Under the pieces are notes generated by a model that saw nothing but the letters and a program-made list of their open reading frames with translations, was not told the origin of the DNA and made no database searches. A program made the translations under genes and the position numbers. A stretch of DNA of 64,000 nucleotides, from positions 1 through 64,000 of IMG/VR virus record IMGVR_UViG_3300035181_001055; one strand, written 5' to 3'. Of the stretch, positions 7,973 to 15,270 are shown one piece after another. Numbering within the stretch: position 1 is the stretch's first letter; every line of letters begins with the position of its first letter. The DNA comes from a virus.

Positions 7973-8100
7973 AAGCAAACAAAATTGCTAAGGACCTGAG
8001 ACATCCTAAGTATCGGATGCGCGTCGTTGTCTCACGCAAAGGCAAAGGCAGCTTCAAGCGAAGGAGCAAGCATGCGAAAAATTTTTCGCTCGATGGTTGA
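7969..8100 (+). CDS. ArfA-like alternative ribosome-rescue peptide
   Basis: A 43-residue basic peptide. Residues 11-35 show the ArfA core pattern: RHPKYRMRV, then RKGKGSFKRRSKH, resembling the E. coli blocks DPLFRQRV and KKGKGSYMRKGKH. ArfA binds ribosomes stalled at mRNA ends and recruits RF2 to release them. A perfect 16-bp palindrome lies inside the last codons (8074-8089), reminiscent of bacterial arfA genes whose mRNA is cut or terminated before the stop. The start overlaps the previous stop (ATGA). The call rests on motif resemblance by eye; a ribosomal-protein-like basic peptide is the alternative. Confidence 0.65.
   Translation: MKANKIAKDLRHPKYRMRVVVSRKGKGSFKRRSKHAKNFSLDG
8074..8089 (+). 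repeat. Perfect palindrome inside the arfA-like gene
   Basis: GCGAAAAA directly followed by TTTTTCGC. It can fold into a short hairpin and lies 8 bp before the next -35 box, in the place where other promoter cassettes here carry their stem-loop. Confidence 0.7.
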
Positions 8101-8124
8101 CATGGCTGGCTGTTTTGCTATAAT
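8097..8124 (+). promoter_or_regulatory. Sigma-70 promoter
   Basis: TTGACA 8097-8102 overlaps the arfA-like stop; 16 bp; TATAAT 8119-8124 with TGC upstream (extended -10). Confidence 0.88.
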
Positions 8125-8153
8125 TATGGCATGTTTGTCCGAGAGGTGTCGTT

Positions 8154-9176
8154 ATGAATGTATCTGGAAGTATCAAAGAACCTGTTTTCAACCCTTTGAC
8201 GTCTGATCGAATTGGTTTGATTAAGGGACTCAACTTCTATTCCAGCAACTACGACTATGCGGAAAGCAAGAAATGGGCGCTCGATTGGGTCAAGAAAAAT
8301 AAGCCCAATATGCTCAGCATACCGTCTGGCTTAAAGGATTCTGATTTCACGAACCTTGGCTTTCTTTGCAGAATGATGGAGCGGGGGTTCTCATTTTCGA
8401 AAGAGGAGATGGAGAAGATTGAAAGGTCTTTTCAAGACCTTTCGAAATTGAAACCCAAGAAGCGAGCGGAATCGGCTGTTCAGGTCAAGCAAAAGACTGC
8501 GTTGCCTAATGTTAAGCCTAACCCTTGCTTGCAGAGCCTGAACGAGGTCATCGATTCTGCAATTGAAGGGAAAGAGCCGCCACCCCTTTCTCTGAACGAC
8601 AAGAAAGACGATGTGAAGAAAATGGTTGAGTATTGCGACCGAACCATTGCAGAAATGACGGAAAGCGAAGAATACTATTCCCCTGACACGATTCGAGTGT
8701 TGCGTCCTCTATTGCGCAAATGCCGAGAACAAGGCATGAACATGCTTAAAGCTCTCGAGCAGAATAAAACTGTCACCATTGCGCCTAAGAAAATCAACCC
8801 TATTGCAATGGTTAAGGGCGTTCGCTTTAAGAAAGAAGAGAAGGCGTTAGGAATCAAATCAGTCCCTGTTACGAGTGTCATCGGCGCTCGCAAGATGTAT
8901 GCATACGATACCCAAACGCGCAAACTTCGTCTATATGTTTCGAATAGCGCCCAAGGGTTCATGTTTTCAGGCACAACTCTGAAGAACTATGACCCCGAGA
9001 AGAGTGTCTGTAAGACGATTCGTAAACCTGAAGCGTTCTTTGCTCAATTTGCTTCTGGTATCACCATGCGTGCAATTAACAATGCCTTCAAAGCCCTTAC
9101 AACTGTCGAGAGCAAAATCGAAAGCGGCGGTCGTTTCAACGAGAATCTCATCATCTTAAAGGTTGCATCAGAATGA
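8154..9176 (+). CDS. Hypothetical phage protein, 340 aa
   Basis: Not recognised. The N-terminal 110 residues look helical, a Lys/Pro-rich linker spans about 103-125, and a mixed alpha/beta C-terminal half follows, with VKGVRFKKEEKALGIKSV and a Tyr-rich segment. GAGAGG precedes the ATG. The stop overlaps the start of the next gene (ATGA), so it heads an operon with the DUF7768-like protein and the ligase. Confidence 0.6.
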   Translation: MNVSGSIKEPVFNPLTSDRIGLIKGLNFYSSNYDYAESKKWALDWVKKNKPNMLSIPSGLKDSDFTNLGFLCRMMERGFSFSKEEMEKIERSFQDLSKLKPKKRAESAVQVKQKTALPNVKPNPCLQSLNEVIDSAIEGKEPPPLSLNDKKDDVKKMVEYCDRTIAEMTESEEYYSPDTIRVLRPLLRKCREQGMNMLKALEQNKTVTIAPKKINPIAMVKGVRFKKEEKALGIKSVPVTSVIGARKMYAYDTQTRKLRLYVSNSAQGFMFSGTTLKNYDPEKSVCKTIRKPEAFFAQFASGITMRAINNAFKALTTVESKIESGGRFNENLIILKVASE

Positions 9177-9670
9177 CATCTAAAATTCCAGCCATACTGA
9201 CCCCTAAGTTCGTTACAGGTGGGAAACCGTCCGACATCACGTTTGCGCCTCGTAAGCCTGGGGTGCCAAACGATGCAGCGACTCCTGCGTTATTGAAGGC
9301 TCAACCGCAGCTAATCCCGTCGGTGTTGAAGAGCCCTCGCAAACATGTTGTTGTGGAGAGTCCTTATGGGACGGAAGATCCTGAAATGAGGGAGAAGTAT
9401 GCGCTGTACTCGAAAAAGTGCACGGAAGACAGCTTGAAGCGGATGGAAGCGCCTTTCAATGCGCAGATGTTCTATGCTTCCATTCTCAATGACAGATTGC
9501 AATCTGAAAAAGATCTGATTCTCATAGCTCACATGAGTTGGATTTCTGCAGCTGAACTTGTTGTTGTTTACACGGACTTCGGCTTGACAGATTCGATGCA
9601 GATGGCAATCAATGTAGCATTGATTAAGCACAAGACAATTGAGTATCGTTCTATCGGAAAGGCTAGCTAA
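9173..9670 (+). CDS. Deoxyribosyltransferase-like (DUF7768-type) protein
   Basis: Residues about 57-165 show the pattern of the DUF7768 / nucleoside deoxyribosyltransferase-like Rossmann family: VVVESPYG, an EAPFNAQMFY block with a Glu and Pro, and VVYTDFGLTDSMQMAI with a conserved YTD-G turn, then IEYRSIG. The first 56 residues are Pro-rich and probably disordered. A role in nucleotide or base handling is plausible; the reaction is unknown. It sits between an unknown gene and DNA ligase. Confidence 0.55.
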   Translation: MTSKIPAILTPKFVTGGKPSDITFAPRKPGVPNDAATPALLKAQPQLIPSVLKSPRKHVVVESPYGTEDPEMREKYALYSKKCTEDSLKRMEAPFNAQMFYASILNDRLQSEKDLILIAHMSWISAAELVVVYTDFGLTDSMQMAINVALIKHKTIEYRSIGKAS

Positions 9671-9673
9671 ATT

Positions 9674-10942
9674 ATGAGCATTCTTGCAATCCTCGAAGAA
9701 TTGGCGGCTGATAACAGCCGAATCTATAAGGAGAGTATTCTCAAACGAGAATACAACAACGAGTTGCTCAGTCGAGTGTTTCGAGCAGCTCTCAATCCTT
9801 ATGTGAACTACTATATTAAGAATATCACCTACAAGCCCATCTGCGCTGGAACTATCAGTTTGGATGAAGCGCTGATTGCATTGGATAAGCTATCCTCGCG
9901 CATTGCGACGGGGAATGAAGCGAGGGATTACCTTTGCAGTGTTCTCGATTCGTGCACCGAAAATGATGCTGAAGTGATCTTTCGTGTCATCGACCGAGAT
10001 CTGAAATGCGGCGTGAATGTCGCGACTGTAAACAAGATTTGGCATAACCTAGTTCCAACATTCGATGTCATGCTGGCTGACACGGATAAGTCGAGGATCG
10101 TTTTCCCTGCTTATGCGCAGATCAAAATGGATGGTGTTCGGTGTCATATCCTTTTTGACGGGGAGTTCGCTCACGCATTCTCACGAAACGGTAAGTTGAT
10201 TGACCACAAGGGTGCGCTTGACAAATCGGCAAGAGCTCTCATGCAGAAGGGAGAAACCTGGGACGGAGAGCTCGTTTGCGTCAATCCCGACATGACGTAT
10301 ATGCCGAGGCAAATTAGCAATGGCATCATCAACAAAGCCATCAAAGGCACCATTACAGAAAAAGAAGCAGAATCAATTACCTTCACCGCATGGGACATTG
10401 TCGATACCACATCGACCATTCCGTATGAGAAACGGTTTAAGAAATTGGAAACCTCGTTTGAGCTGAATGGCGTATTTGCGCCTAAGTTCCGTCTAATCGA
10501 GAATCGAATCGTCTCGAATATGAAGGAAGCGGAAGAATGGTTCAAGGAAGCTCTAATGGAAGGACAAGAAGGCATCATTCTTAAGAACATCCAATCCGTG
10601 TGGCAGCCGAAGCGGGTCAAGGATATGTGTAAGTTCAAGGCCGAGAATGAAGCTGATCTTCGAGTGATTGGATGGGAATATGGCACAGGTAAGAATAAAG
10701 ATCGGTTAGGCAACCTAGTGCTCAGCACAGAAGATGGGTTGCTTACAGTGAGTGTAGGGACTGGATTTTCTGATGCTCAACGAGAAGAGTACACCAAAGA
10801 GATGATGCTTGACAAGATCGTAGCGGTCAAGTATAATATGAAGATTCAGGATGACAATGGCGAGTGGAGTCTATTCTTGCCCAGGTTTGTCGAAATTCGT
10901 TTTGACAAAGAAGAAGCCAATAGTCTAGACGAGCTGCTGTAA
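9674..10942 (+). CDS. ATP-dependent DNA ligase
   Basis: A 422-residue nucleotidyltransferase ligase. K151 in KMDGVR (151-156) is the adenylated lysine. Downstream blocks are DGELVCV, a motif IV EGIILKN and a motif V FKAENEADLRVIGW, followed by an OB-fold with a final EIRFD. It is shorter than T4 gp30 (487 aa). It seals nicks in replication and repair. Only three bases separate its start from the preceding stop. Confidence 0.93.
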   Translation: MSILAILEELAADNSRIYKESILKREYNNELLSRVFRAALNPYVNYYIKNITYKPICAGTISLDEALIALDKLSSRIATGNEARDYLCSVLDSCTENDAEVIFRVIDRDLKCGVNVATVNKIWHNLVPTFDVMLADTDKSRIVFPAYAQIKMDGVRCHILFDGEFAHAFSRNGKLIDHKGALDKSARALMQKGETWDGELVCVNPDMTYMPRQISNGIINKAIKGTITEKEAESITFTAWDIVDTTSTIPYEKRFKKLETSFELNGVFAPKFRLIENRIVSNMKEAEEWFKEALMEGQEGIILKNIQSVWQPKRVKDMCKFKAENEADLRVIGWEYGTGKNKDRLGNLVLSTEDGLLTVSVGTGFSDAQREEYTKEMMLDKIVAVKYNMKIQDDNGEWSLFLPRFVEIRFDKEEANSLDELL

Positions 10943-10948
10943 AGGACA

Positions 10949-10983
10949 TTTTACATTATAAAAGTGCATTTTATAATGTAAAA
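10949..10983. repeat. Perfect 15-bp AT-rich inverted repeat
   Basis: TTTTACATTATAAAA and its exact complement flank a 5-nt GTGCA spacer. TATAAT occurs within the right arm (10972-10977) but no -35 box lies at the right distance. It sits in the 64-bp gap before the QueD-like gene, so an operator, hairpin or factor-dependent promoter are all possible. Confidence 0.75.
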
Positions 10984-11006
10984 AGCAAAAGAAAGGAAAG
11001 GAAGAA

Positions 11007-11930
11007 ATGAGCAAGAGAAGCACGATGTTTTTGAATTACTTGACATGCGTCGATCATGCGTATATCAATGATAATGGTCAAGTGGTGGGTGGCAGTTATC
11101 ATCCGAATTTTCTCGTGAGTGGTGAAGTAGATGAGCATGAGCAAGTCGTGGTCGACTTCTCGACAGTGAAAAAACAGATCAAAGGTGCAATTGATGACCG
11201 AGAGACGGGATTTGATCATAAGCTATGGATCATTCCGAACTATAGCAAGTGCGAATGGGATATAAAGAATGAGCAGATCAAGATCAGGACACCCGCATGT
11301 GAATTGGAGATGCCAGTGAACGCAGTCAAGATCTTCGACAACAACTTCATCGGCTCGCTGCAAGAAACAACGCAAGTAGCGATTCAGCGGCATGTGTGGA
11401 AAGCGTTAAGTGACCAGCAGCCGAAAGCAAACATCGCAGTCGAATGTGATCTGACAACGCAAATGTTCGTGAGGAATCCGAGCACCATGTTCAAGTTCAC
11501 GTATGTGCACGGACTAAAGAACTCAAGTAGCTGGGGCTGCCAGAATCATAGTCATGGTCACCTATCATGGCTAGAAATCGAGCATGACCAATTCTTCAGC
11601 CCAAGCTGCTCCGACTGCAAGAAAACAATCGAAGACGTATTCAACGCCGTGCAAGACCTGACAGGCGCCATCCTGATCTTCAAAGACAACGTAGTAACGA
11701 ACGACGACGAAAAAGTACAAATCCAATACGCAACCGAAAGAGGCGTATGGAAAGCAACATACTACAAAGCATACAATAAGATCAGAATCCTCGACAAAGA
11801 AACAACAATCGAAAACATCACCGACTGGTTCGTAGAACAGAACATCGGCACACTACTACGAGGGCACGTGAAACGAATCTATATCAGCGAAGGACTAAGC
11901 AAAGGCGCAATGAAAGAACTGAGCTACTGA
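11007..11930 (+). CDS. 6-pyruvoyl-tetrahydropterin synthase / QueD-like protein, probably two domains
   Basis: 307 aa, more than twice a QueD monomer. Residues 40-74 carry a family block: GEVDEHEQVVVDFSTVKK and DHKLW. A second region at 164-190 carries FTYVHGL, a Cys and HSHGH, the pattern of the zinc-binding His triad and LHGH motif. The first region also has a degenerate upstream part (His17, His32). Two tandem, partly degenerate PTPS domains is the simplest reading. In phages QueD serves 7-deazaguanine synthesis, but no QueC, QueE or FolE is present here, so the role is open. Confidence 0.5.
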   Translation: MSKRSTMFLNYLTCVDHAYINDNGQVVGGSYHPNFLVSGEVDEHEQVVVDFSTVKKQIKGAIDDRETGFDHKLWIIPNYSKCEWDIKNEQIKIRTPACELEMPVNAVKIFDNNFIGSLQETTQVAIQRHVWKALSDQQPKANIAVECDLTTQMFVRNPSTMFKFTYVHGLKNSSSWGCQNHSHGHLSWLEIEHDQFFSPSCSDCKKTIEDVFNAVQDLTGAILIFKDNVVTNDDEKVQIQYATERGVWKATYYKAYNKIRILDKETTIENITDWFVEQNIGTLLRGHVKRIYISEGLSKGAMKELSY

Positions 11931-11940
11931 TAAGAAAGAC

Positions 11941-11969
11941 TTGACAAGCAACGAGCATCATGCTATATT
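11941..11969 (+). promoter_or_regulatory. Sigma-70 promoter
   Basis: TTGACA 11941-11946, 17 bp, TATATT 11964-11969 with TGC upstream. Confidence 0.8.
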
Positions 11970-11980
11970 ATGAGCCTGTG

Positions 11981-12009
11981 TCACAAAAACTGCGATGAAA
12001 ATTTTGTGA
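11981..12009. repeat. 8-bp inverted repeat in the leader of the 12043 gene
   Basis: TCACAAAA and TTTTGTGA flank 13 nt, beginning 12 bp after the -10 box. The placement fits an operator or a 5' leader hairpin. Confidence 0.5.
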
Positions 12010-12042
12010 TGTAAAATGCCAAAAAAGCAATGAGGTGAGGGA

Positions 12043-12708
12043 ATGAAGAACAAGCAATTCGAAAAGAATGTAGAAACGGCGAAACGGTTTGTGAAGCAGT
12101 GGAAAGCGACGCATCGGCTGACGAAGCGCGGAAATTATGTGCCGCACAGTTATGAAGACGGCGAAAAAGCGCTGAGCTGGTGGGACGACGTCTACTTCCC
12201 GCTAGGGTCGCAACTGGTCATCGTCAACTGGACGCATCCGCGCATGCGCTATCGCGATGCAGTTGCGGACGTGGCATATGACGAAATGGTCAAGCGGCGT
12301 CCGCCGCCGAAGTATGATTCGTTTGAAAAGTCGACGCCAATCTATAAGAAAGTGGGCAATGGCAAGCGCAAGCGAGTCATTGCGCGGCGGCTGGCGCCTT
12401 CATTTTCAAGCTCAGTAAAGGAATGGAATGATGAGTGGCGTCAGCTTAAAAAAGAAATGCTACTCAAATCTGATATTATAATTCGTCCTAGCATGACTGT
12501 CAAGCAGATGTCACATGCTCGCGTCGTCGACATTTGCATGCCAATTGAAGTCAAGAGCCAAGCCGATGTCGAGGATTTGGCTACGTATGTCAGGGCTGTA
12601 TTGACTGGGGTCGCCGCATTCGAGTCATGCTATCCTGCTGACTACAGCTATGGCTGCAATGATTGGGCTCGGGACATGGAATACTTGGACAAGATGCTCG
12701 GGGTGTGA
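12043..12708 (+). CDS. Hypothetical protein, 221 aa
   Basis: Not recognised. Basic, Trp-rich protein with a Lys/Arg cluster near 85-125 (RRPPPKY, then GNGKRKRVIARR) that could bind nucleic acid. The C-terminal 60 residues are acidic and helical. GAGGTGAGGG before the start is a strong ribosome site. It is the first gene of a short operon with two small membrane proteins. Confidence 0.6.
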   Translation: MKNKQFEKNVETAKRFVKQWKATHRLTKRGNYVPHSYEDGEKALSWWDDVYFPLGSQLVIVNWTHPRMRYRDAVADVAYDEMVKRRPPPKYDSFEKSTPIYKKVGNGKRKRVIARRLAPSFSSSVKEWNDEWRQLKKEMLLKSDIIIRPSMTVKQMSHARVVDICMPIEVKSQADVEDLATYVRAVLTGVAAFESCYPADYSYGCNDWARDMEYLDKMLGV

Positions 12709-12713
12709 CTATC

Positions 12714-13043
12714 ATGACGTCGAACCTGATTGGCATTGACTATTACAGCTTGCCGAATTTCGATACCGTGGTCAAGCGCGATGATGGCTATGTTCTCATC
12801 GAGTCTAATTGCTTCAGCTTTGGTTCTTTGTTCAAGGTCAAGTTGATGAATGGCGTCTTCTATACTGATTCATTCGAAGATGCGATTGACATGGCGTATG
12901 AGAGTGGTCAGGTAGTCAAGAGCAAGCGTGGAGAGGCGCTTCAGTTGCATGAAATTGAGGAGCTGGTGAAGACGCATGCTATATGGGAGATTGTCATTAT
13001 TGTTGCTGTTATGCTAGCATTGTTCATTCCTGCTTTGATTTGA
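12714..13043 (+). CDS. Small membrane-anchored protein, 109 aa
   Basis: About 80 soluble residues followed by one C-terminal hydrophobic helix (about 88-107, AIWEIVIIVAVMLALFIPAL), a tail-anchor arrangement. The start at 12714 follows GGGGTG. Function unknown. Confidence 0.6.
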   Translation: MTSNLIGIDYYSLPNFDTVVKRDDGYVLIESNCFSFGSLFKVKLMNGVFYTDSFEDAIDMAYESGQVVKSKRGEALQLHEIEELVKTHAIWEIVIIVAVMLALFIPALI

Positions 13044-13054
13044 TGGGTGCACGT

Positions 13055-13357
13055 ATGAAGTGCGACGATTGCATTTACGCTGGCATTGCGATCGTCTTTA
13101 TCGCACTGCTCTTCTTCGCTTCGCCTCTCATTGCTTCAATCGTCATATGCGTGTTCGGCTTGTCTTTAGTTATCGTCACATGCGTGTATGGTGCGCGCTT
13201 GATAATCTACAGCATCTTGTCTCGCATTGCTTTAGGCGAGACTGAACATTTCGTTATCGGTCTCATCATCACTATCATTGCTTCAATCGCCATCGCGGCA
13301 TTCCTCGCTAGTTGTCATCAAGTGCCCATGTTGCTTGTAAGGTTGCTTGACATCTGA
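13055..13357 (+). CDS. Small polytopic membrane protein, 100 aa
   Basis: Begins MKCDDC and has three hydrophobic helices (about 9-28, 28-50 and 66-86). An ATG at 13043 overlapping the previous stop is an alternative start; 13055 has GGGTG at better spacing. The last codons contain a decayed promoter cassette. Function unknown. Confidence 0.55.
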   Translation: MKCDDCIYAGIAIVFIALLFFASPLIASIVICVFGLSLVIVTCVYGARLIIYSILSRIALGETEHFVIGLIITIIASIAIAAFLASCHQVPMLLVRLLDI

Positions 13358-13366
13358 TGCTATATT
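13347..13366 (+). promoter_or_regulatory. Decayed promoter cassette (8-bp spacer)
   Basis: TTGACA 13347-13352 and TATATT 13361-13366 are only 8 bp apart; other cassettes have 16-17. It looks like an internal deletion of about 8-9 bp. TGC before TATATT still offers an extended -10, so weak activity is possible. Confidence 0.5.
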
Positions 13367-13398
13367 ATGCTTCTTCTACACAACCTCGAAAGGACAAT

Positions 13399-13704
13399 AT
13401 GAAAGTTTACACACAAGATGAGTTCAATGCTCTGCGCGTGATCGATGGCGCTCGTCAGTGCCCTACTGGCGATTACACACAAGTGAAGAACTTCGATTGC
13501 TGCACTTTCGCTGACTATTGCATCTTTGGCGATCATCATACATTCGCCGCAGGGACGAAGTTTGGCGCAGAATGCTATTTCGGTTCTCACAATCGCTTTG
13601 GCACTCGCTGTATCTTTGGCCGAAAGAGTCGCGTTGGCAAGGACAATCACTTCGGCGAAGCTTGCGGCTTTGGCGTCGGGTGCATCATCGATAATGCTGC
13701 TTAA
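13399..13704 (+). CDS. Hexapeptide (CxFGxx) repeat protein, short paralogue
   Basis: 101 aa, beginning MKVYTQDEFNAL. From about residue 33 it consists of ten 6-residue units with Phe, Gly and often Cys (CTFADY, CIFGDH, TKFGAE, CYFGSH and so on). The period and the F-G-x-x-C-x order match the left-handed beta-helix hexapeptide rule [LIV]-G-x-x-[STAV]-x, with Phe and Cys replacing the usual residues. Paralogues at 17529 and 18628 have the same N-terminus but an extra C-terminal domain, missing here, so this copy may be truncated. AAAGGA precedes the start. Confidence 0.7.
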   Translation: MKVYTQDEFNALRVIDGARQCPTGDYTQVKNFDCCTFADYCIFGDHHTFAAGTKFGAECYFGSHNRFGTRCIFGRKSRVGKDNHFGEACGFGVGCIIDNAA

Positions 13705-13729
13705 GTAACCATACGCTTTATAGGGTCAC

Positions 13730-13757
13730 TTGACATCTTCCAAGAACCTGCTATAAT
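13730..13757 (+). promoter_or_regulatory. Early promoter cassette 1
   Basis: TTGACA 13730-13735, 16 bp, TATAAT 13752-13757 with TGC. The preceding stem (13707-13729) is degenerate. The leader CAACAAGCAACG is shared with other cassettes. Confidence 0.85.
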
Positions 13758-13797
13758 ATAGTCAACAAGCAACGAAACATTGAGAAGGATCAATATC

Positions 13798-13992
13798 ATG
13801 TTTAACATCATGTCTCATAAGGAAGTTATGAATCGGTTCGTCAACGGCTTGCTCGACTAGCAGTATGCAGACTTCATCCGCAAGAATGCCGAACGCCTTG
13901 GCAACCGTGTCATCAAGACTGATGCTGATGTGGAGCGTGCGATGAATGAAATGTTCCTTGAATTCGAATTCCTCGAAAGCTTGTTCAACTGA
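13798..13992 (+). pseudogene. Small ORF interrupted by an in-frame TAG
   Basis: AGAAGGA precedes ATG 13798. Codon 21 (13858-13860) is TAG. The same frame continues for 43 more codons with normal phage composition (begins QYADFIRKNAERL) to TGA at 13990-13992. The whole would be a 64-residue protein if the amber were read through. No suppressor tRNA is visible in the window. It is either a nonsense-mutated gene, a readthrough gene or a sequencing error. Confidence 0.6.
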
Positions 13993-14004
13993 TGGTTGCC
14001 ATAG

Positions 14005-14054
14005 ACCCTACTGCTTGCAGGGTTGCTTGACAGCCTGACAACCCCTGCTATAAT
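14005..14054 (+). promoter_or_regulatory. Early stem-loop plus promoter cassette 2
   Basis: ACCCT (14005) pairs with AGGGT (14019). TTGACA 14027-14032, 16 bp, TATAAT 14049-14054 with TGC. Leader CAACAAGCAACGGAAAGGA. Confidence 0.88.
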
Positions 14055-14086
14055 ATACCCAACAAGCAACGGAAAGGAACTACATC

Positions 14087-14605
14087 ATGAAGGTTTTTCG
14101 AGACATCGCTTGCAAGACGGTCGTCGTCATCGACGACTCTGTCTTCTACGGCATCACACGCTACAGCATCGACGAAATTCACAAACTGCAAGAGAAAGGC
14201 TTGCCTCCTAGCGTCATCGAGAAGATCCTTAGATCTTGCACTGGCAAGTCAACTGAGGAAGAAATCCGCGTATTTGCAACTGACGAGGACTTCACTGTTC
14301 GCTATGCCATTGCGAAGAGCGGTCATGCATTGGACATTCTTCTCCACGATGAGTACAGCATGATCCGCGAAGAGGTCGCCAAACATGGCTACGGGCTCGA
14401 CACTCTCGTCAAGGATCCTGTGCCTGGCGTCCGCATTGCTGTCGCCAAACAAGGCTATGGTCTCGATAAGCTGATTAACGATCCTCGCCCTGAAGTCCGC
14501 ATTGCTGTCGCCGAGCAAGGCTACGGTATCGAGACTCTTGCTCTCGATACTGACAAGCACGTCCGTCGAGTTGCAAGGCAGAAGCAAGCAGCCGTGACTG
14601 CCTGA
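14087..14605 (+). CDS. HEAT-like (YGLD-DP-VR) repeat protein, 172 aa
   Basis: After about 65 unique residues come four or five units of roughly 22-24 residues with the pattern YGLDxLxxDPxPxVRxAVAxQG. The period and the DP and VR positions resemble HEAT or leucine-rich-variant repeats, which form helical solenoids for protein binding. A larger paralogue lies at 24428. It is the first gene after cassette 2. The partner is unknown; a host factor is a reasonable guess for an early phage protein. Confidence 0.65.
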   Translation: MKVFRDIACKTVVVIDDSVFYGITRYSIDEIHKLQEKGLPPSVIEKILRSCTGKSTEEEIRVFATDEDFTVRYAIAKSGHALDILLHDEYSMIREEVAKHGYGLDTLVKDPVPGVRIAVAKQGYGLDKLINDPRPEVRIAVAEQGYGIETLALDTDKHVRRVARQKQAAVTA

Positions 14606-14615
14606 ACGAGAATAT

Positions 14616-14665
14616 CCCTACGCCTTGTAGGGTTGCTTGACATCTGCAGCGGATTGAGTTATAAT
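14616..14665 (+). promoter_or_regulatory. Early stem-loop plus promoter cassette 3
   Basis: CCCTAC (14616-14621) pairs with GTAGGG (14627-14632). TTGACA 14637-14642, 17 bp, TATAAT 14660-14665. Confidence 0.88.
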
Positions 14666-14698
14666 AAACTCATCAGAATCGGAAAAGGAATCTTCATC

Positions 14699-14956
14699 AT
14701 GCGTTACGTGATCTCTCACTACAATCCTCGCTCTGGTCGCACCTACGAGACAGAGCCGATGAGCATCGAAGAGGCTGTCAACTACTTCAGCTACACTCTG
14801 CTGGTTGGTGCTTCTTACGAGCATGAGAAAGGCAACAAGAAGATCAACCAGAATCCGAAGAACATCAAAAGCCTTATCGACAATCTGAATAAGGCAAGCA
14901 AGAACGCGTCCAAAGGTGGCTCGTACAAGGTCTATCGCGCTTACGAAGTGATCTGA
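14699..14956 (+). CDS. Hypothetical protein, 85 aa
   Basis: Starts MRYVISHYNPRSGRTYE after AAAAGGA. Basic C-terminal half rich in Asn, Lys and Ser. Not recognised. Its N-terminal MRYxxS pattern recalls the Cys-repeat protein at 15631, but the rest differs. It is followed by a structured non-coding stretch. Confidence 0.6.
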   Translation: MRYVISHYNPRSGRTYETEPMSIEEAVNYFSYTLLVGASYEHEKGNKKINQNPKNIKSLIDNLNKASKNASKGGSYKVYRAYEVI

Positions 14957-15180
14957 GCCTGGAAAAGAAGAAAAAGGTGTTTCTCGAAAATCGCCGAAAA
15001 CGGTGATTTTCTCACCAATAAAATCAACGGGGTAGCATGGGGAAAACGAGGAAATTTTCCTGTCGTAATAGGTAGGTAGTTGCCCCATGTCTAGAACTCT
15101 CCATCTTTTTGTAACCCGTTGATTTTGATGGCGTTTTTCGGTTTCCTAGGCAGCCGAGATTTTCCTGGGGCTCGAGCCAA
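14957..15180 (+). ncRNA. Candidate structured RNA or 3' UTR element
   Basis: No convincing ORF. An 11-bp hairpin with AAAA loop spans 14986-15011. A long-range 12-bp helix joins 15020-15031 to 15115-15126 and encloses a 7-bp helix (15036-15042 with 15083-15089), which in turn encloses a local hairpin (15046-15066). A 10-bp palindrome GGCTCGAGCC lies at 15169-15178. The nesting is consistent with one folded RNA transcribed from cassette 3. The pairings were found by eye; the exact ends are not known. Confidence 0.5.
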
Positions 15181-15182
15181 AG

Positions 15183-15232
15183 ACCCTACTGGTTGCAGGG
15201 TTGCTTGACATCTTCGCTGGCTGCCTTATAAT
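15183..15232 (+). promoter_or_regulatory. Early stem-loop plus promoter cassette 4
   Basis: ACCCT (15183) pairs with AGGGT (15197). TTGACA 15205-15210, 16 bp, TATAAT 15227-15232. Confidence 0.87.
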
Positions 15233-15270
15233 ATACCCAAAAAGCAACGGAAAAAGGAAAGGTGGCAAAA

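Noticed and set aside
12663-12713. Upstream extension of the 12714 gene
   Set aside because: The extension overlaps the preceding gene and has no ribosome site; MTSNLIG at 12714 is a better start.
14618-15088. 156-aa leftward ORF across the structured block
   Set aside because: Runs antisense through the 14699 gene and through the hairpins; no ribosome site or promoter.
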